Below, piece by piece: positions 60,391 through 64,000 of a stretch of 64,000 nucleotides of DNA. A model generated the notes under the pieces. It saw nothing but the letters and a program-made list of their open reading frames with translations, was not told the origin of the DNA and ran no database searches. A program made the translations under genes and the position numbers. Origin of the DNA: Utricularia gibba (Eukaryota > Streptophyta > Magnoliopsida > Lamiales > Lentibulariaceae); assembly GCA_002189035.1 (NCBI GenBank), contig NEEC01000010.1:62001-126000 (forward strand), read 5' to 3'. The first letter of the stretch is position 1. Every line of letters starts with the position of its first letter.

Positions 60391-61139
60391 AAGATCAGTT
60401 GAGTTCTGCCACATTGGTGGTATGCGCCCAATTGGAAGAGGTTCATTGTTGGGCTCACTATCATATTCGACCATTTGTAAATCATCATCCTCACTTCATA
60501 GAGTGTCTGGAATAATCTCGCTCTCAGAATATGTAAAAGGGATATTATCTTGCAATAAGATGAATGCACGTTCCTATAATAAACCCTTGTCACATGATGT
60601 CAAAATTGTTTACAAATAATGAAATCGTAAATATCATAGATTTGATAGTTTTAACTCAATTCCACAAAATATTACAAATTTAATGATTTCAAATCTATAT
60701 TATAAATTTAATGAATTCAAGAAAGAAGAAGAACTTAAAGCGAAAAAAAGATACATGAAAATATATTACAATAATTAAAAGAATTTTCCAAATTCACGAT
60801 CAATTTTATTGATAAATTTGGCTTTTTTAAAAAGATTGCATTTACATCAATGTGATTTAGTTGATATTATTCAAAATATGGACATTTGTCTATATATTAT
60901 TCAACTAATTGATTTTTCATAAAGAATTATCAAGCTATTTGGACAACTTTAAATTTTTAAAGGTTGTTTGATAAAAAAACATCAAGTGATGGTATAATGG
61001 ATCATAGATCAACTTAAGTTTATTTTTTTTCAAATGGTTATCTTTTTTAAATATAAAGAATGAAACTTTTGTGATGATTGGAAAATTGAGTAAGAAAAAA
61101 CAATTCATACTTTTTAAGATTAATGTATTTTAAAAAACA
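60391..61139. other. Unassigned AT-rich spacer
   Basis: No open frame or domain. It may hold the 5' untranslated part of MULE relic 2. Confidence 0.4.
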
Positions 61140-61630
61140 ACTTCATATATATAGTTGACAAATGGATTTATATTAATTTGAAAAAAATAAGTATTAATGA
61201 AACACATCAATATAATTGTTGATAAAAACTTATATAAGATAGCCATAAAAACAAAAAATGCCTATCAAATATAATACTGATGAAAACTTATATTGTACAA
61301 CTAGCCAGAAAATCATTGCATTTGATAAATATAATTTTGGTCAAAACTTATACAGTATATATAAAAGCACTATGTTTGTCAAATGGAATTGTGTAAAACT
61401 TATTTTGGTGAAAACTTATGCATGATCATTATGTAGCAAAGTATCATATTTACTAAATTTAGTATTGGTAAAAACATATGCAGTATTGATGCATAGAAAA
61501 GCACAACATTTACCATATTCGATGTTAATAAAAATTATTCATAACAATTATACACTTATAATATAACCATATCTATGAAATTCGATGTTGATGAAATAAA
61601 TAAAAGACATTTGCATTTGTATTACAACAA
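61140..61630. repeat. Tandem array, about eight units of 55-75 bp
   Basis: Diverged units share a core like TTGGTAAAAACTTATGCAGT then ATATA...AAAGCA...CATTTGTCAAAT. It differs from the array at 57656-58045. It lies on the 5' side of MULE relic 2. Confidence 0.7.
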
Positions 61631-61727
61631 TAATATTTTGAATGTATTTTAAAATTTTCATTCATTTAAACAAAAATAACTTATGCTATCTAAAGAATAA
61701 TTTGTTTGTATTATTGGATTAATGAAT

Positions 61728-62208
61728 GCGACCGGAAATATCGTGCCTTGTTATGCTTTTTGGTGATTTGTTCGATGTGATCGAAAGAAATAAGGGTAGG
61801 TGGAGGTTTTTATGTGGAAACCGCCATAAGACGGAAAAAACCACGGAGCTGTCGAAGCTCGCCGGAAAAATTCCTTACTAGACGGAGGTGGTGAAGTATG
61901 GTACAGGTTGGGAGCCTTAGGGTCGAACCCTTTTTCCTTCGGATCTTCTCCTATTTATAGGTGAGGTCGATCTGGCCGAATCCTCGCTTCTATAGGTGTC
62001 GGTTACTTTTGCGCCTGCTATGCCATCTCGCTTTTCAGATATCGGTTGCCTGTTCTGCTGTAATTCGGCTGCTTTTCAGACTATGTTATATGGCCACCGC
62101 TGTTAAATTTCTGACACATATTGATTTGTTGACTGGCGTTATTCTATCAGGGCTCCTTTTAGCAGCCTTTCAGAAGTCGATTATCCTCAACCGATTTATA
62201 TCCCATCA
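61728..62208 (-). repeat. LTR-like repeat, left copy
   Basis: Matches 63350-63860 in the same orientation over its length, with shared GACCGG, ACGGAAAAA, GGAGCT, TCGAACCC/TCGAATCC, CTGACA and GTCGATTA blocks. In minus orientation it starts TGATGGG, and a CCTATAAATAGG box near 61951-61962 fits an LTR promoter. Confidence 0.7.
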
Positions 62209-63349
62209 AATACATAATAAGTTTGAACAATGTCATAGTGTGAATATTGATGGACTAACCAACTTCATACTCATAGATCTAATAGAAAACTTTAATGAAA
62301 CACTATTTAAATCTAAACAGAATTTTAAACACAAAATAACATGAAAGCCAACTTCTTCAAAGCTGCAACAATTACTCAATCATTTGTGTAATTATTCGAT
62401 AAATTGTGTGCTAGTTAGTTTATATTAATAAGAGAGCTCTCAACAATAGAAATAAAATCTGATTTTCCACTATTTTCCTGCAAGCCTTATGGAAAAATTA
62501 ACTCTATTAAATCATGATTCATTTGTGAATAAATGGAATTGTGTAGAAGACCGCGAACTAAAGTTATATCATATTGTTCTTAATTGGATATAACGACTTC
62601 TAACGTAAAATTTTCCATCAAACCTTAAGAATCCTCCTATGCTCTCTCAATTATGCTTATTTTCAATGAATATCTCAAATTAACATATTAAATCTAGCAC
62701 TACTATTAATATCTGAAACTAAGATTCTAGAATGCTCAATCAACCTTGAAATTTTATTGACATATGAATACTATATCTTATCCATTTAAAAACATCAGAA
62801 ATCAACTTTATCACTAATTAAATAATTATCAAATTCATATGCAATATAGTAATAATGATAAATTCGTTTATATCATCGTCCATTTTTTTTGGAGAGGTTT
62901 AAAAGTATAATATAAGCAATTAATAAGATATATAAAAATAAAAATTTTAATTTAAATAAGATATCAAGTAGATAAATCATATAAAATTACTTTAAAACTT
63001 AGGAGTTATATATGTCTAGCAACACCAACACAAAAAAGAGCTTTGAAAAAAAAATATATGTGTATATTATAACTAAATACCTATTCAAAATTGTGTTACA
63101 TAATTGAAAAATAGCTATAAGCAACTAACTTTTATTAAAAAAATGACATGAACAAAGATTAAACAATAATATAACATTCAATTTCAGTATAACATAAATG
63201 AAACATCATAAAAAGACAAATATAATCACTTACATGGATTTTGGGATGAAGAATTCAAGCGTCAATATTTTTGTTTGATTCACCAATGCGTCAAAATCCT
63301 AAAAATCAGACTTTGAATATGTTGTGGTTGAAAATCGGCGTAATGGCAC
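62209..63349. other. Non-coding DNA between two LTR-like repeats
   Basis: About 1.1 kb of AT-rich sequence without protein signals. If the flanking repeats are LTRs of one element, this is its non-coding interior. Confidence 0.4.
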
Positions 63350-63860
63350 TGACCGGTTTTCGATTATGGATGCTGCTGCACGAGTCGTGTCTAGTGGAGA
63401 TTTCAGTGTTTGTGTGGTGTGATCCAGTTAGTAGAAATGAAAGAAGACAAGGATTTTAACGTGAAAATCGTTGGAAAACGGAAAAACCAAGGAGCTATTC
63501 CACCGAAAAAATAACTTCACTAGATGGAAGTGAGGAAGCATGCAAGTTAGGAAGATGGGATTCGAATCCCTTCTCCTTTGGGGTTTCTGATATTTATTGG
63601 GGATATTGATCTGAATGAATTCTGAATTCTGCAAATGTCGACTTCTTTATGCACCTGCTGTACGTATCATGATCTTGTCCTTTAGATAACCGCCATCTAC
63701 TCTGTAATTGCCATAATTTCACTACTTTTCAGACTGTCCAAAAGGGCCGTTGTAGCAAATCTCTGACATATATCGGTCTATTGATCTGCAACATTCCATC
63801 AGAGCACCTTTCGCTCACTTTTCAAAGGTCGATTACCTTCATCCGATTTATCCCCCATCA
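63350..63860 (-). repeat. LTR-like repeat, right copy
   Basis: Partner of 61728-62208. It ends CCCCCATCA followed by AAATA, while the left copy ends CCCATCA followed by AAATAC. The TATA-like box is less clear here. Confidence 0.7.
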
Positions 63861-64000
63861 AAATATTTTTTGAATCTCATTTATATTGAGTGCCATCTTC
63901 TTTTATTTAAAAGCACCATATTATTTTATTTATTTAAAAAATAATTCATTTTTTAAAAAATAAAACTCTTTAAAATTAAAACAACACCCAAATCATTAAA
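63861..64000. other. Window end, AT-rich
   Basis: No feature seen. Confidence 0.5.

Overview
The window comes from a large, AT-rich, repeat-laden plant nuclear genome, almost certainly an angiosperm. Two conserved plant genes with typical GT-AG introns sit side by side on the + strand, and nearly everything else is decayed transposon sequence: Ty1/copia, Ty3/gypsy (Athila/Tat-like), PIF/Harbinger, Mutator-like (MULE) and hAT. I cannot name the species, and I see nothing that separates monocot from dicot. I found no rRNA, tRNA, CRISPR array, prokaryotic operon or organellar block.

Layout. 1-4286: unassigned AT-rich DNA, a tandem array (963-1265) and a hAT remnant. 4287-8463: TTLL12-type tubulin-tyrosine ligase-like gene, 15 exons, about 862 aa after allowing for two 1-nt losses. 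10388-14219: secreted beta-galactosidase of the GH35 family with a C-terminal SUEL lectin domain, 12 exons, about 825 aa after allowing for one 1-nt loss. 14284-15440: copia LTR end and gag remnant. 15590-18785: PIF/Harbinger relic with a Myb/SANT gene (+), hairpin and 117-bp repeats, and the C-terminal piece of a transposase (-). That relic stops exactly at a short telomere-like repeat. 18812-31363: two minus-strand gypsy relics, A and B, both lacking reverse transcriptase, plus a solo LTR inserted in the LTR of B. 31364-35427: a minus-strand copia relic and a plus-strand copia tail split by a solo LTR. 38380-40940: LTR end and gypsy gag/protease (+). 41690-45000: second Harbinger relic (Myb-like + and transposase -) with a nearby gypsy solo LTR. 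46149-51375: MULE transposase split by a solo LTR, followed by a ULP1 (C48) protease relic, an arrangement like Kaonashi-type MULEs. 51840-53800: Myb/SANT fragment and minus-strand copia polyprotein relic. 57600-61630: minus-strand MULE relic between two tandem arrays. 61728-63860: a direct pair of LTR-like repeats.

The two genes are not functionally linked as far as the sequence shows. One product acts on or binds tubulin in the cytoplasm and the other trims cell-wall galactosyl residues in the apoplast. The rest is best read as layers of insertions, several of which can be ordered from target-site duplications and interrupted reading frames. No intact transposase or polyprotein was found. 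I did not find a clearly new biological system. The most unusual items are the MULE plus ULP1 pairing, the telomere-like repeat at a transposon breakpoint, the opposed tandem arrays of one family at the two ends of the window, and three single-base frame breaks that may be assembly errors.
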